Shown here piece by piece: positions 18,280-30,055 of a DNA stretch of 64,000 nucleotides. A model generated the notes under the pieces. That model searched no databases. It worked only from the letters and a program-made list of their open reading frames with translations, and had not been told where the DNA came from. The translations under genes were made by a program, and so were the position numbers. Within the stretch, counting starts at the first letter, position 1. Each line of letters starts with the position of its first letter. This stretch comes from Amycolatopsis viridis (GTDB lineage Bacteria > Actinomycetota > Actinomycetes > Mycobacteriales > Pseudonocardiaceae): assembly GCF_011758765.1 (NCBI RefSeq), contig NZ_JAANOU010000001.1, positions 1,860,001-1,924,000 of the forward strand, given 5' to 3'.

Positions 18280-19074
18280 TCATGGCCGCGGGTTCTCCGG
18301 CACGGGTACGGGACGGATCGGCAGCACGGCCAGGCCGCCCTGCCCGGTCGTGTGCACCTCCGCGGACGCGCCGTAGTACTCGGCCAGCGCTTCGGCGGTG
18401 AGCACCTGCGCCGGGGAGCCGGCGGCGACCGCCCGGCCGCGGTCGAGCAGCAGCAGCTGGTCGGCGTACTGGGCGGCGAAGGTCAGGTCGTGCAGCGTCG
18501 ACACCACCGTGATGCCGTCCTCGCGCCGGAGCCGGTCGATCAGTTCCAGCAGCGCCTGCGCGTGCCCGAGATCCAGGCCGGTGGTGGGCTCGTCGAGCAG
18601 CAGCAGGCTCGCCCGCTGCGCCAGCACCCGCGCCAGCACCGCGCGTTGCCGCTCGCCGCCGGAGAGCATGTCCATCCGGCGGCCGGCGAGCCCGGCCAGG
18701 TCCAGGCGCGTCAGCACTTCCTCCACAATGGACAGGTCGGCTCGGCTTTCCCTGGCCAGCAGGCCGAGATGCGGCGTGCGGCCGAGCAGCACGTAGTCGG
18801 TCACCGTCAGTCCCGCGGGCACGGCCGGATCCTGCGGCGCGTAGCCGACGATCCGGGCGAGTTCCTTGCGCGGCACCCCGGTCCGGCCGCCGATGCGCAC
18901 TTCCCCTTGCGCCGGAAGGAGTCCGGCGACGGTTTTGAGCACAGTGGACTTCCCGGCGCCGTTCGGGCCGACGATCGCCAGCCAGCCGCCCTCCGGTACG
19001 TCGACCGAAACACCGTCCAGCACCGGGCAGTCGCCGTACCCGGACCGCATTCCCCGCAGCGACAGCGCGGTCAC
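18280..19074 (-). CDS. btuD: Cobalamin ABC importer, ATP-binding protein
   Basis: A 264-residue ATPase of the FecE/BtuD group. Walker A is GPNGAGKSTVLK, the signature is MLSGGERQR, Walker B is LLLLDEP, and the switch histidine is in VVSTLHDLTFA. It energises import through the adjacent FecCD-type permease. The GTG overlaps the permease stop in GTGA, and GGAGGGGG lies 8 bp upstream. The cobalamin riboswitch ahead of the operon gives the substrate, which the ATPase sequence alone would not distinguish from a siderophore or haem system. Confidence 0.9.
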   Translation of the reverse strand: MTALSLRGMRSGYGDCPVLDGVSVDVPEGGWLAIVGPNGAGKSTVLKTVAGLLPAQGEVRIGGRTGVPRKELARIVGYAPQDPAVPAGLTVTDYVLLGRTPHLGLLARESRADLSIVEEVLTRLDLAGLAGRRMDMLSGGERQRAVLARVLAQRASLLLLDEPTTGLDLGHAQALLELIDRLRREDGITVVSTLHDLTFAAQYADQLLLLDRGRAVAAGSPAQVLTAEALAEYYGASAEVHTTGQGGLAVLPIRPVPVPENPRP

Positions 19075-20099
19075 GACAACCCCCTCCGCGACGAGCGCAG
19101 GATCCAGGCGAAGAACGGCGCCCCGGTGAACGCGGTGACCACGCCCAGCGGCAGTTCGCCGGGCATGATCGTGCGCGCCAGCTGGTCGGCCAGCACCAGG
19201 AACGCCGCCCCGCCGATCAGCGACAGCGGGATCACCACGCGGTAGCTCGCCCCGGCGAGCAGGCGCACCACGTGCGGCACCACGATCCCGACGAACCCGA
19301 TGAGCCCGCTCACCGACACCGCGGCCGCGGTCGCCAGCGAGGCCGAGGCGAGCAGGACCAGCCGGATGCGCCCGGGCCGCAGCCCCAGCGAGGCGGCCTC
19401 GGCGTCGCCGAGGGCGAGCACGTCGAGCAGCCGCGCCGACAGGCACAGCACGACCGCCGCGACCGCCACGTACGGCAGCGCGATCGCGACCTCGCGCCAG
19501 CCGCTCACCGAGAGACCGCCGAGCATCCACGTGTAGACCTGCCGGATCGTGTCCGTGTTCAACTGCTGCGCGAACGTCTGCACCGCGGTGAGGAACGACG
19601 CGACCGCGACCCCGGCCAGCAGCAGCGTGCTCGTGCCGCGGCCCGCGGACCGGCCGACGAGCCAGCTCAGCCCGACCCCGCCGAGCGCACCGGCGAACGC
19701 CGCCAGCGGCAACGGACCCACGACCCAGCCGGTGACCGCCGGGGCGAGCACGACGACCAGCGTGGCCGCCATGCCCGCCCCGGCCGCGGCACCGAGCAGG
19801 TAGGGATCGGCGAGCGGATTGCGGAACACGCCCTGGAACGTGGCACCGGACACCGCGAGCGCGGCGCCGACGATCCCCGCCAGCAGCACCCGCGGCACGC
19901 GCAGCTGCCACACGATCGCCGCTTCCCGTGCCGACAACGGTGACCGGCCGCCGGTCACCTGCGCCCAGAGCTCGGCGAGCACGCGCTGCCAGCCCAGGTC
20001 GCTCGCGCCCACGAGAACCGCGCCGAGAAGCGCGGCCGCGAGCACCAGCACACCGGTGAGCAGCACCGGTGCACGCAGCCGGGACCGGGTGTCAGGCAC
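19071..20099 (-). CDS. btuC: Cobalamin ABC importer, FecCD-type permease
   Basis: A 342-residue permease with about ten hydrophobic segments. Family landmarks are RVPRVLLAGIVGAALAVSGA with TFQGVFRNPLADPYLLG, and later GFVGIVVPHVVRLLAG. A dimer of this subunit forms the channel with two ATPases. Start overlaps the binding-protein gene by 8 bp and its end overlaps the ATPase gene by 4 bp, so all three genes form one coupled unit in the order binding protein, permease, ATPase. Confidence 0.92.
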   Translation of the reverse strand: MPDTRSRLRAPVLLTGVLVLAAALLGAVLVGASDLGWQRVLAELWAQVTGGRSPLSAREAAIVWQLRVPRVLLAGIVGAALAVSGATFQGVFRNPLADPYLLGAAAGAGMAATLVVVLAPAVTGWVVGPLPLAAFAGALGGVGLSWLVGRSAGRGTSTLLLAGVAVASFLTAVQTFAQQLNTDTIRQVYTWMLGGLSVSGWREVAIALPYVAVAAVVLCLSARLLDVLALGDAEAASLGLRPGRIRLVLLASASLATAAAVSVSGLIGFVGIVVPHVVRLLAGASYRVVIPLSLIGGAAFLVLADQLARTIMPGELPLGVVTAFTGAPFFAWILRSSRRGLS

Positions 20100-21021
20100 C
20101 GGCCTTCGCCACCGCGTCCGCCACGGTCCGGACGAGTTCGACGATGCGCGGGCTCCACCGGGAGGCGATGTCGTCGTCGAGCGCGATCACCTGCTGGCGC
20201 TGCACGGCGGTCAGCGTGTTCCAGCCCGGCCGCGCGGCGACCGTCTGCGCGCTCTGCCCGCAGCACTTGCTGTCGGCGAGGAAGACGAGATCCGGGTTGG
20301 CCTGCAGGATGCGCTCGGCCGACAGCTGGGGGTAGCCGCCGTTCGCCTTCGGGTCGGTCCCGTCGGCGATGTCGGTCAGCCCGAACCGGGTGAGCACCTG
20401 GCCGATGAAGGTGGCCGAGGTCGCGCTGTAGTACGTCGGGTCCAGCTCCCAGTAGTACGACAGCGGACGCGCCGGCTTGCGGGTGCCCGCGACGACCTTG
20501 TCGATGTCGTCCCGCGTCTGCCGCGCCAGGCTTTCGCCCTCGGCCTGGTGCCCGGTCGCCTTGCCCAGCGCCGCGAACTGCGCGTAGGCGTCGTCGAGGG
20601 TCTTGGCGTCCGGCATCACCAGGGTCTTCGTGCCGATCTTCGCCAGGGCGTCGGCCAGGCCGAAGGTGTCGGCGTAGACGACGACCAGGTCCGGGTGGTA
20701 GGCGGCGATCGCCTCGGGATCGGGGCTCAGGCCGGACAGCTGGGTGTGCGGCGCCTGCGCGGGATAGTCCGAGGCCGAGTCGACGGCGACGACCTGTGAC
20801 CCCGCGCCGAGCGCGAACAACGTCTCGGTGGCCGACGGTGACAGCGACACGATGCGCTGCGGCTGCCGGTCCAGCGTCACGGGCGGGGCGCCGGGGGCGG
20901 CGACCGTGACGGGGAAGGTGCCCTCGGTGTCGGGCGGGGCGGCGGAATCCTCCGACGGCCGGGTGGCGCACCCGGTCAGGACGAGCAGCAGCGCGAGGAG
21001 CGGTGCGAAACGACGGAACAC
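20092..21021 (-). CDS. btuF: Cobalamin-binding lipoprotein (BtuF-type)
   Basis: A 309-residue periplasmic-binding-protein-like lipoprotein. The signal peptide MFRRFAPLLALLLVLTGCA has lipobox LTGC with C18 as the lipidated residue. The mature part has the two-lobed fold: RIVSLSPSATETLFALGAG, then PDLVVVYADT, and a C-terminal lobe with GGYPQLSAERILQANPDLVF. It captures corrinoid and delivers it to the permease. The GTG start has GAGGA 6 bp upstream. A cobalamin riboswitch lies about 100 bp before the start. Lgt, two genes away, would lipidate it. Confidence 0.9.
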   Translation of the reverse strand: MFRRFAPLLALLLVLTGCATRPSEDSAAPPDTEGTFPVTVAAPGAPPVTLDRQPQRIVSLSPSATETLFALGAGSQVVAVDSASDYPAQAPHTQLSGLSPDPEAIAAYHPDLVVVYADTFGLADALAKIGTKTLVMPDAKTLDDAYAQFAALGKATGHQAEGESLARQTRDDIDKVVAGTRKPARPLSYYWELDPTYYSATSATFIGQVLTRFGLTDIADGTDPKANGGYPQLSAERILQANPDLVFLADSKCCGQSAQTVAARPGWNTLTAVQRQQVIALDDDIASRWSPRIVELVRTVADAVAKAGA

Positions 21022-21121
21022 AAGAAATCCTCGGGTTTCCGGCCGGCGTCACGGGGCCCCGTCCCGCACCCAGGCGTTACGGACGCCGCACCCCTGCGCC
21101 GGGGGCGTTCTGGCGTCGGCG

Positions 21122-21275
21122 CGGCGGCAGGCGACCTGGCTCGACCGGGGTGTGCACGCAGCGCACCCGGGTCATCACAGTTGCGGCACAGCACCGGGTT
21201 CACACCGGTTTCGCGGCCGCCGCGTCACTGGTCGGCAAGCCGCTGACCAGCGTGAGGAACGCTACCACCGCTGAT
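21122..21275 (-). promoter_or_regulatory. Cobalamin riboswitch of btuFCD
   Basis: On the minus strand the conserved adenosylcobalamin aptamer elements appear in order: ACCGGTGTGAACCCGGTGC (about 21211-21191), the core GCCGCAACTGTGATGACC (21188-21171), and the B12 box GAGCCAGGTCGCCTGCC (21142-21126). Upstream stems extend to about 21275. About 100 nt containing GC-rich hairpins separate the aptamer from the btuF ribosome site, where the expression platform must lie. No U-tract terminator is visible, so translational control is the likelier mode. Family features are well established; boundaries are approximate. Confidence 0.9.
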
Positions 21276-21540
21276 TCTGGTCAATCGCGGCGATACTCGC
21301 GTAATCTTCACGGGATCGCGCGCGGCGTAGAGTCGGGGACAGCACCGGCCGCAGCCCATCAAGAACGATGTCGTTCCTCGCAGCCAGATCGTTACCGATC
21401 GGATGAGAAATTCCACAGGCGAGAGGGTGCCGTCATGTTTCCTGGGTGTTAAGGTCGCGCTAATCCAAGGGCCATCGTCGTCCCGCAGCAGTACCGGGGG
21501 AACTTTCCGAACTGATTGAGACGACGAAGGAGGTCCCCGC
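21276..21540 (+). promoter_or_regulatory. gltB upstream region
   Basis: This 265-bp gap holds the btu promoter on one strand and the gltB promoter on the other. A weak gltB promoter can be drawn: TTTCCT (21438-21443), 17 bp, TAATCC (21461-21466). AAGGAGG at 21527-21533 is the gltB ribosome site. The dyad GAACGA-TG-TCGTTC (21363-21376) is a possible operator. GTTAC at 21391 begins something like half a GlnR site, but the GAAAC part is missing. Confidence 0.35.
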
Positions 21541-24500
21541 ATGATCTTCTCCGCCAACCCGGGCAAGCAGGGCCTGTACGACCCTGCCCTGGAGCAGGAT
21601 TCGTGCGGCGTGGCGATGGTGGCCGACATCCAGGGCCGCCGCACGCACGCCATCGTCACCGACGGGCTGACGGCGCTGATCAACCTGGACCACCGGGGTG
21701 CCGCGGGCGCCGAGCCGACCTCCGGCGACGGCGCCGGGATCCTCGTGCAGCTGCCCGACCAGCTGCTCCGCGCAGAGGCCGGGGTCACGCTGCCCGAGCC
21801 CGACGCGCAGGGCCACCACCGCTACGCCGCCGGCATCGCGTTCCTGCCCGCCGAGGAGGAGGCGCGGGGCAAGGCCGTCGCGCTGATCGAGCGCCTGGCC
21901 GGCGAGGAGAGCCTCGAGGTGCTGGGCTGGCGCGAGGTGCCGGTCGACCCGGACGGTGCCGGCCTCGGCCCCACCGCGCGGTCGGTGATGCCGCACTTCG
22001 CGATGCTGTTCGTGGCCGGCGCACCGGACGCCGACGGCGTGCGCCCGTCCGGCCTGGAGCTGGACCGGCTCACGTTCTGCCTGCGCAAACGCGCCGAACA
22101 CGAGAGCAGGAACATCGCGGACGCCGGGTCCGAGGGCGTCTACTTCCCGTCGCTGTCCTCGCGCACCATGGTCTACAAGGGAATGCTCACGCCCGAGCAG
22201 CTCCCGGCGTTCTTCGGCGACCTCCGCGACCCACGGCTGACCAGCGCCATCGCGCTGGTGCACAGCCGGTTCTCCACCAACACGTTCCCGTCCTGGCCGC
22301 TGGCGCACCCGTTCCGGTTCGTCGCGCACAACGGTGAGATCAACACGATCCGCGGCAACCGCAACCGCATGCGTGCGCGTGAGGCGCTGCTCGAGTCGAG
22401 CCGGATCCCGGGCGACCTGACGCGGCTGTACCCGGTCTGCTCACCGGAGGCGTCCGACTCGGCGTCCTTCGACGAGGTGCTGGAGCTGCTGCACCTGGGC
22501 GGCCGCAGCCTGCCGCACGCGGTGCTGATGATGATCCCCGAGGCGTGGGAGAACCACACCACGATGGACGCGCAACGGCGCGCGTTCTACCAGTACCACG
22601 CCAGCCTGATGGAACCGTGGGACGGCCCGGCCTGCGTGACCTTCACCGACGGCAGCCTGGTCGGCGCGGTCCTGGACCGCAACGGCCTGCGCCCCTGCCG
22701 CTGGTGGCGCACCGCCGACGACCGCGTCGTGCTGGCCAGCGAGGCCGGCGTGCTGGACGTGCCGCCGGACCAGGTGGTCGCCAAGGGCAGGCTCAAGCCG
22801 GGCCGCATGTTCCTGGTGGACACCGAGGCCGGCCGCATCGTCGCCGACGACGAGATCAAGTCGCAGCTGGCGCAGCAGCACCCGTACGAGGAGTGGCTGC
22901 ACGCCGGCCTGCTGCAGCTGGCCGACCTGCCCGACCGCGACCACGTCACGCAGAGCCACGACTCCGTGCTGCGCCGTCAGCTCGCCTTCGGTTACTCCGA
23001 AGAGGAACTGAAGATCCTGCTCGCGCCGATGGCGGAGAAGGGTGCCGAGCCGCTCGGCTCGATGGGCACCGACACCCCGCCCGCGGTGCTGTCCAAGCGG
23101 TCGCGCCAGCTCTACGACTACTTCAAGCAGAACTTCGCGCAGGTGACCAACCCGCCGCTGGACGCGATCCGCGAGGAGCTGGTCACCTCGATGAGCCGGA
23201 TCATGGGTCCGGAGCGCAACCTGCTCGACCCGGGCCCGGCCTCGTGCCGGCACATCCAGCTGCCCTACCCGGTCATCGACAACGACGAGCTCGCCAAGCT
23301 CATCCACATCAACGACGACGGCGACCTGCCCGGATTCGCCTGCACCGTCCTGTCCGGACTGTTCGAGGTGGACGGCGGCGGCAAGGCGCTGGCGGAGGCG
23401 ATCGAGCGGGTGCGCCGCGAGGCGTCCGAGGCGATCGCCGCCGGCGCCCGCACGCTCGTGCTGTCCGACCGGGACTCCGACCACCGGATGGCGCCGATCC
23501 CGTCGCTGCTGCTGGTTTCCGCGGTGCACCACCACCTGGTGCGCACCAAGGAGCGGCTGCGGGTGGCGCTCGTCGTGGAGAGCGGGGACGCCCGCGAAGT
23601 GCACCACATCGCACTGCTGCTCGGTTACGGCGCCGCCGCGGTGAACCCGTACCTGGCGTTCGAGACGATCGAGGACATGATCGCCCAGGGCGCGATCAGC
23701 GGAATCGAGCCGCGCAAGGCCGTGCGCAACTACGTCAACGCGCTCGTCAAGGGCGTCCTGAAGATCATGTCCAAGATGGGCATCTCGACGGTCGGCGCCT
23801 ACACCGCGGCGCAGGTGTTCGAGTCGCTGGGGCTGTCGCAGGAACTGCTCGACGAGTACTTCACGGGCACGGTGTCCAAGCTCGGCGGCGTCGGCCTGGA
23901 CGTGCTCGCCGAGGAGGTCGCGGTCCGGCACCGCCGGGCCTACCCGGACAACCCCACCGACCGCGTGCACCGCCGGCTCGACAGCGGCGGCGAGTACGCC
24001 TACCGCCGCGAGGGCGAGCTGCACCTGTTCACCCCGGAGTCGGTGTTCCTGCTGCAGCACGCCAGCAAGACCCGCCGCGACGAGGTGTACCGCCGCTACA
24101 GCGAGGAGGTGCACCGCCTTTCCCGCGAGGGCGGCGCGCTGCGCGGCCTGTTCAAGTTCCGCACGCAGGGCCGCACGCCGGTACCGATCGACGAGGTCGA
24201 GTCGGTCGAGTCGATCTGCCGGCGCTTCAACACCGGCGCGATGTCCTACGGCTCGATCTCCGCCGAGGCCCACCAGACGCTCGCGATCGCGATGAACCGC
24301 ATCGGCGGCCGGTCCAACACCGGTGAGGGCGGCGAGGACCCGGAGCGGCTCTACGACCCGGAGCGGCGCAGCGCGATCAAGCAGGTCGCCAGCGGCCGGT
24401 TCGGGGTGACCAGCGAGTACCTGGTCAACGCCGACGACATCCAGATCAAGATGGCGCAGGGCGCCAAGCCCGGCGAGGGCGGTCAGCTGCCGCCGAACAA

Positions 24501-26127
24501 GGTGTACCCGTGGATCGCGCGCACCCGGCACTCCACGCCGGGCGTGGGGCTGATTTCGCCGCCGCCGCACCACGACATCTACTCGATCGAGGACCTGGCG
24601 CAGCTGATCCACGACCTGAAGAACGCCAACGAGCAGGCCCGCATCCACGTGAAGCTGGTCAGCTCGCTCGGCGTCGGCACCGTCGCCGCGGGTGTGTCCA
24701 AGGCGCACGCGGACGTGGTGCTGATCTCCGGTCACGACGGCGGCACCGGCGCCTCGCCGCTGAACTCGCTCAAGCACGCGGGCACGCCGTGGGAGATCGG
24801 CCTGGCCGAGACCCAGCAGACCCTGATGCTGAACGGCCTGCGCGACCGCATCACCGTCCAGGTCGACGGTGCCATGAAGACCGGCCGCGACGTCGTCGTC
24901 GCGGCACTGCTCGGCGCCGAGGAGTACGGCTTCGCGACCGCGCCGCTCATCGTCGCGGGCTGCATCATGATGCGCGTCTGCCACCTGGACACCTGCCCGG
25001 TCGGCGTCGCGACGCAGAACCCGGACCTGCGCAAGCGCTACACCGGCCAGGCCGAGCACGTGGTGAACTACTTCCGGTTCGTCGCGCAGGAGGTCCGCGA
25101 GCTGCTGGCCGAGCTGGGCTTCCGCACCCTGGACGAGGCGATCGGCCGGGCCGACGTGCTGGACACCGACGAGGCCGTGCACCACTGGAAGGCCACCGGG
25201 CTGGACCTGACGCCGATCTTCGAGATGCCTGCCGACACCCCGTACGGCGGGGCGCGGCGCAAGATCCGCGAGCAGGACCACGGCCTCGAGCACGCGCTGG
25301 ACCGCACGCTGATCCAGCTGTCCGAGGCCGCGCTGGAGGACGCCCACCCGGTCCGGCTGGAACTGCCGGTGCGCAACGTCAACCGCACCGTCGGCACGCT
25401 GCTGGGCTCGGAAATCACCCGCCGCTACGGCGGGGAGGGCCTGCCCGACGGCACGATCCACATCCGGCTCACCGGATCGGCGGGGCAGTCGCTCGGCGCG
25501 TTCCTGCCCCGCGGCGTCACGCTGGAGATGGTCGGGGACGCCAACGACTACGTGGGCAAGGGCCTGTCCGGCGGGCGCATCATCGTGCGCCCCGACCCGG
25601 ACGCGACGTTCGCCGCCGAGCGTCAGGTCATCGCCGGCAACACGCTGGCCTACGGTGCGACCGCGGGGGAGATGTTCCTGCGCGGCCAGGTGGGCGAGCG
25701 GTTCTGCGTACGCAACTCGGGCGCCGTCGTCGTCGCCGAGGGCGTGGGCGACCACGCCTTCGAATACATGACCGGCGGCCGCGCGGTGGTGCTCGGCCCG
25801 ACCGGACGCAACCTCGCCGCGGGCATGTCCGGCGGCATCGGCTACGTCCTCGACCTCGACCAGGGCAACGTCAACGGCGAGATGGTCGAGCTGCTCCCGC
25901 TGGAGCCCGAGGACCTGAACTGGTTGAAGGACATCGTGACCCGTCACCACGAACTCACCCGCTCGGCGGTCGCCGCGTCGCTGCTCGGCGACTGGCCGCG
26001 CCGCTCGGCGAGCTTCACCAAGGTGATGCCGCGCGACTACAAGCGCGTGCTGGAGGCGACCAAGGCCGCCAAGGCCGCCGGGCGGGACGTCGACGAGGCG
26101 ATCATGGAGGTGGCGTCTCGTGGCTGA
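21541..26127 (+). CDS. gltB: Glutamate synthase (NADPH) large subunit
   Basis: A 1528-residue GOGAT alpha subunit that transfers the amide of glutamine to 2-oxoglutarate, giving two glutamates. Domains in order: class II amidotransferase with nucleophile C22 ([11 protein letters not shown]) exposed after propeptide removal, and [10 protein letters not shown] and HNGEINT; central domain; FMN-binding synthase domain with [10 protein letters not shown] and [10 protein letters not shown]; [3Fe-4S] cysteines C1141, C1147 and C1152 in [12 protein letters not shown]; and the C-terminal GXGXG beta-helix. AAGGAGG lies 7 bp before the ATG. It overlaps gltD by 8 bp. Confidence 0.98.
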   Translation: MIFSANPGKQGLYDPALEQDSCGVAMVADIQGRRTHAIVTDGLTALINLDHRGAAGAEPTSGDGAGILVQLPDQLLRAEAGVTLPEPDAQGHHRYAAGIAFLPAEEEARGKAVALIERLAGEESLEVLGWREVPVDPDGAGLGPTARSVMPHFAMLFVAGAPDADGVRPSGLELDRLTFCLRKRAEHESRNIADAGSEGVYFPSLSSRTMVYKGMLTPEQLPAFFGDLRDPRLTSAIALVHSRFSTNTFPSWPLAHPFRFVAHNGEINTIRGNRNRMRAREALLESSRIPGDLTRLYPVCSPEASDSASFDEVLELLHLGGRSLPHAVLMMIPEAWENHTTMDAQRRAFYQYHASLMEPWDGPACVTFTDGSLVGAVLDRNGLRPCRWWRTADDRVVLASEAGVLDVPPDQVVAKGRLKPGRMFLVDTEAGRIVADDEIKSQLAQQHPYEEWLHAGLLQLADLPDRDHVTQSHDSVLRRQLAFGYSEEELKILLAPMAEKGAEPLGSMGTDTPPAVLSKRSRQLYDYFKQNFAQVTNPPLDAIREELVTSMSRIMGPERNLLDPGPASCRHIQLPYPVIDNDELAKLIHINDDGDLPGFACTVLSGLFEVDGGGKALAEAIERVRREASEAIAAGARTLVLSDRDSDHRMAPIPSLLLVSAVHHHLVRTKERLRVALVVESGDAREVHHIALLLGYGAAAVNPYLAFETIEDMIAQGAISGIEPRKAVRNYVNALVKGVLKIMSKMGISTVGAYTAAQVFESLGLSQELLDEYFTGTVSKLGGVGLDVLAEEVAVRHRRAYPDNPTDRVHRRLDSGGEYAYRREGELHLFTPESVFLLQHASKTRRDEVYRRYSEEVHRLSREGGALRGLFKFRTQGRTPVPIDEVESVESICRRFNTGAMSYGSISAEAHQTLAIAMNRIGGRSNTGEGGEDPERLYDPERRSAIKQVASGRFGVTSEYLVNADDIQIKMAQGAKPGEGGQLPPNKVYPWIARTRHSTPGVGLISPPPHHDIYSIEDLAQLIHDLKNANEQARIHVKLVSSLGVGTVAAGVSKAHADVVLISGHDGGTGASPLNSLKHAGTPWEIGLAETQQTLMLNGLRDRITVQVDGAMKTGRDVVVAALLGAEEYGFATAPLIVAGCIMMRVCHLDTCPVGVATQNPDLRKRYTGQAEHVVNYFRFVAQEVRELLAELGFRTLDEAIGRADVLDTDEAVHHWKATGLDLTPIFEMPADTPYGGARRKIREQDHGLEHALDRTLIQLSEAALEDAHPVRLELPVRNVNRTVGTLLGSEITRRYGGEGLPDGTIHIRLTGSAGQSLGAFLPRGVTLEMVGDANDYVGKGLSGGRIIVRPDPDATFAAERQVIAGNTLAYGATAGEMFLRGQVGERFCVRNSGAVVVAEGVGDHAFEYMTGGRAVVLGPTGRNLAAGMSGGIGYVLDLDQGNVNGEMVELLPLEPEDLNWLKDIVTRHHELTRSAVAASLLGDWPRRSASFTKVMPRDYKRVLEATKAAKAAGRDVDEAIMEVASRG

Positions 26128-27628
26128 CCCCAAGGGCTTCCTGAAGTACGAGCGGGTCGAGCCGCCCAAGCGCCCCAAGGCGCACCGCGCCGAGGACTGG
26201 CGCGAGGTCTACGCCGACCTCGAACCGGCCGAGCGCGACCAGCAGGTGCGCACGCAGGCCACCCGCTGCATGGACTGCGGCATCCCGTTCTGCCACTCCG
26301 CGGGTTCCGGCTGCCCGCTGGGCAACCTGATCCCGGAGTGGAACGACCTGGTGCGCCGCGGTGACTGGGCCGCGGCGAGCGACCGCCTGCACGCGACCAA
26401 CAACTTCCCGGAGTTCACCGGGAAGCTGTGCCCGGCGCCGTGCGAGGCCGGCTGCACGCTGTCCATCTCGCCCCTGTCCGGGGGCCCGGTCGCGATCAAG
26501 CGCGTCGAGGCGACGATCGCGGAGAAGTCGTGGGAGCTGGGCCTGGCCCAGCCGCAGGTCGCCGAGGTGGCCAGCGGTCAGCGCGTGGCCGTGGTCGGGT
26601 CCGGCCCGGCCGGGCTGGCCGCCGCCCAGCAGCTCACCCGCGCCGGGCACGACGTGACGGTGTTCGAGCGGGACGACCGGCTCGGCGGGCTGCTGCGCTA
26701 CGGCATCCCCGAGTTCAAGATGGAGAAGAAGCACCTCGACCAGCGCCTGGCCCAGCTCAAGAAGGAGGGCACGCAGTTCGTCACCGGCTGCGAGGTCGGT
26801 GTCGACATCACCGTCGAGGAGCTGCGGGCGCGCTACGACGCGGTCGTGCTCGCGGTCGGCGCGCTGCGCGGCCGGGACGACACCACCACGGCGGGACGGG
26901 AGCTCGCGGGTATCCACCTGGCGATGGAGCACCTGGTGCCGGCCAACAAGCAGTGCGAGGGCGACGGGCCGTCGCCGGTCCACGCGCACGGCAAGCACGT
27001 CGTGATCATCGGCGGTGGGGACACCGGCGCCGACTCCTACGGCACCGCGATCCGCCAGGGCGCCGCGTCGGTCACCCAGCTGGACCAGTACCCGATGCCC
27101 CCGTCGACCCGGGACGACGACCGGTCGCCGTGGCCGACGTGGCCGTACGTGCTGCGCACCTACCCGGCGCACGAGGAGGGCGGCGAGCGGAAGTTCGGCG
27201 TCGCCGTGCGGCGGTTCGTGGGCGACGAGAACGGGCACGTCCGCGCGATCGAGCTGCAGCAGGTCAAGGTCGTCAAGGACCCGGAGACCGGGCGTCGCGA
27301 GGTGGTGCCGGTCTCCGACGAGATCGAGGAGATCCCGGCCGACCTGGTGCTGTTCGCGATCGGGTTCGAGGGCGTGGAGCACATGCGGCTGCTCGACGAC
27401 CTGGGCATCTCGCTGACCCGCCGGGGCACCATCTCGTGTGGTCCGGACTGGCAGACGGAGGCCCCCGGCGTGTTCGTCTGCGGCGACGCGCACCGCGGCG
27501 CGTCCCTGGTGGTGTGGGCGATCGCGGAAGGCCGCTCGGTGGCCCACGCGGTGGACGCCTACCTGACCGGCGCGTCCGACCTGCCGGCACCGGTCCACCC
27601 GACCGCGCTGCCCCTCGCGGTGGTCTAG
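26120..27628 (+). CDS. gltD: Glutamate synthase (NADPH) small subunit
   Basis: A 502-residue FAD protein that passes electrons from NADPH through two [4Fe-4S] clusters to the large subunit. The N-terminal cluster ligands are C50, C53, C58 and C65 ([17 protein letters not shown]) with the second set in [13 protein letters not shown] loop [12 protein letters not shown] lies near residue 155 and NADPH loop [11 protein letters not shown] near 295. The C-terminal [17 protein letters not shown] closes the FAD site. GTG start inside gltB. The gene is followed immediately by the first 21-bp repeat array. Confidence 0.97.
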   Translation: MADPKGFLKYERVEPPKRPKAHRAEDWREVYADLEPAERDQQVRTQATRCMDCGIPFCHSAGSGCPLGNLIPEWNDLVRRGDWAAASDRLHATNNFPEFTGKLCPAPCEAGCTLSISPLSGGPVAIKRVEATIAEKSWELGLAQPQVAEVASGQRVAVVGSGPAGLAAAQQLTRAGHDVTVFERDDRLGGLLRYGIPEFKMEKKHLDQRLAQLKKEGTQFVTGCEVGVDITVEELRARYDAVVLAVGALRGRDDTTTAGRELAGIHLAMEHLVPANKQCEGDGPSPVHAHGKHVVIIGGGDTGADSYGTAIRQGAASVTQLDQYPMPPSTRDDDRSPWPTWPYVLRTYPAHEEGGERKFGVAVRRFVGDENGHVRAIELQQVKVVKDPETGRREVVPVSDEIEEIPADLVLFAIGFEGVEHMRLLDDLGISLTRRGTISCGPDWQTEAPGVFVCGDAHRGASLVVWAIAEGRSVAHAVDAYLTGASDLPAPVHPTALPLAVV

Positions 27629-27670
27629 CCCGCCCGGCCGCCCGGACCCACCCGGCCCCGGGCGCCCGCA

Positions 27671-27921
27671 AGCCAATACACCGCCCGGACCAGCCAACAC
27701 ACCGCCGGGACCGGCGAACACGCCGCCCGGAGCGGCGAACACGCCGCCCGGACCGGCGAACACGCCTTCCGCAGCGGCGAACACGCCTTCCGCAGCGGCG
27801 AACACGCCGCCGCGGCGTGTTTGCTGCTCGTCGCGCCGTGTTTGCCGGCCGGGGCGGCGTGTTGGCTGCTGGTGGCGGCGTGTTGGCTGCTGGTGGCGGC
27901 GTGTTGGCTGTTGGGGGCGGG
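27671..27921. repeat. 21-bp repeat array 1, 7 forward and 5 inverted units
   Basis: Between gltD and the DAHP synthase gene, a 21-bp unit with core GCGAACACGCC is repeated. AACAC cores (first two degenerate) start at 27675, 27696, 27717, 27738, 27759, 27780 and 27801, an exact 21-bp step. The array then flips: GTGTT cores start at 27817, 27838, 27859, 27880 and 27901. The two halves meet at a dyad centred on 27811 that is symmetrical for 10 bp on each side. Outer units on both sides read CCAACAC or GTGTTGG while inner ones read CGAACAC or GTGTTTG, so the halves are matched for pairing. No gene lies in 27629-28036. Confidence 0.9.
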
Positions 27922-27985
27922 TGGGGCCGGACGGCCGGGCCTGGCGGAGTGGGTGGTGCCGCCGCTGCGCGCCGCGGGAGTGTGA

Positions 27986-29428
<1,443 letters not shown>

Positions 29429-29444
29429 CCAGGCACCGGCCGGG

Positions 29445-30023
29445 TCAGACGGCGAAGGTGTCCGCCACCGCTTCCCGCGGGTTCTCCAGGGGTGCGGGCA
29501 GCGCGAACTCGGTGACCGTGCGCCACGGGCCGTGCTCGTCGTTGCCCGCGACCAGCCGGACACGGTCGATCCGCGCGTGGATCGGGAGGACCGCCGCGGC
29601 GTCCTCGGCCGCCCGGCGGCGGGTGTGCGCGTCTCCCGTGCGGTGGTCGGCCACGGTCAGGTGGGGCACCGTGTCCGGGTGCCGGCCGTCGTAGGGCTGG
29701 TGGCCCGGGAACCGCTCGCACACCGCCCTGGTCAGCGCCCGGAAGTGCGCATCCGGTTCCGGCGCCAGCCACACGACCTCCGACCCGAACCACCCGACCT
29801 GTGAAAACGCGCAGTCGAACGCCTCGATCCCGATCAGCGCGGCTTCCAGGTCGGCCACCGTCCGCGCGTCGATGTCCTTGGGGGGCACGAACGGGTAGAG
29901 CACCGTCACGTGCGCGGGCACGTTGCGCCGGTGCCGGGTGACCAGGTGGTCGGTCTCGGGCACGGGGACGACGATGGCGCTCTGCGTGGCACGGCGGAGC
30001 CACTGCGCGTCGGGGACCGGCAT
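29445..30023 (-). CDS. 2'-5' RNA ligase-like 2H phosphoesterase
   Basis: A 192-residue 2H-family protein. The two catalytic motifs are HVTVLYPF near residue 38 and HLTVAD near residue 122, both of the H-x-T/S-x form that defines the fold. Family members hydrolyse 2',3'-cyclic phosphates or make and break 2'-5' RNA links. Its substrate is unknown; the window also encodes KptA, another RNA 2'-phosphate enzyme, but far away. CATGAT lies 6 bp before the ATG, so it is probably leaderless. It is convergent with the DAHP synthase gene. Confidence 0.82.
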   Translation of the reverse strand: MPVPDAQWLRRATQSAIVVPVPETDHLVTRHRRNVPAHVTVLYPFVPPKDIDARTVADLEAALIGIEAFDCAFSQVGWFGSEVVWLAPEPDAHFRALTRAVCERFPGHQPYDGRHPDTVPHLTVADHRTGDAHTRRRAAEDAAAVLPIHARIDRVRLVAGNDEHGPWRTVTEFALPAPLENPREAVADTFAV

Positions 30024-30055
30024 GGCTTCATCATGACTGACGCCCCCGGCGATCG

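Noticed and set aside
21391-21410. GlnR binding site before gltB
   Set aside because: GTTAC is present, but the GAAAC half at the required spacing is not, and no second pair is seen.
22441-26178. A 1245-codon open frame opposite gltB
   Set aside because: It is the antisense shadow of gltB, His/Arg/Val/Gln-rich with no domain, a common artefact in high-GC genes.
27671-27921. Intrinsic terminator as full explanation of array 1
   Set aside because: A hairpin could form, but twelve units at exact 21-bp spacing exceed what termination needs, there is no U-tract, and array 3 lacks the complementary half.
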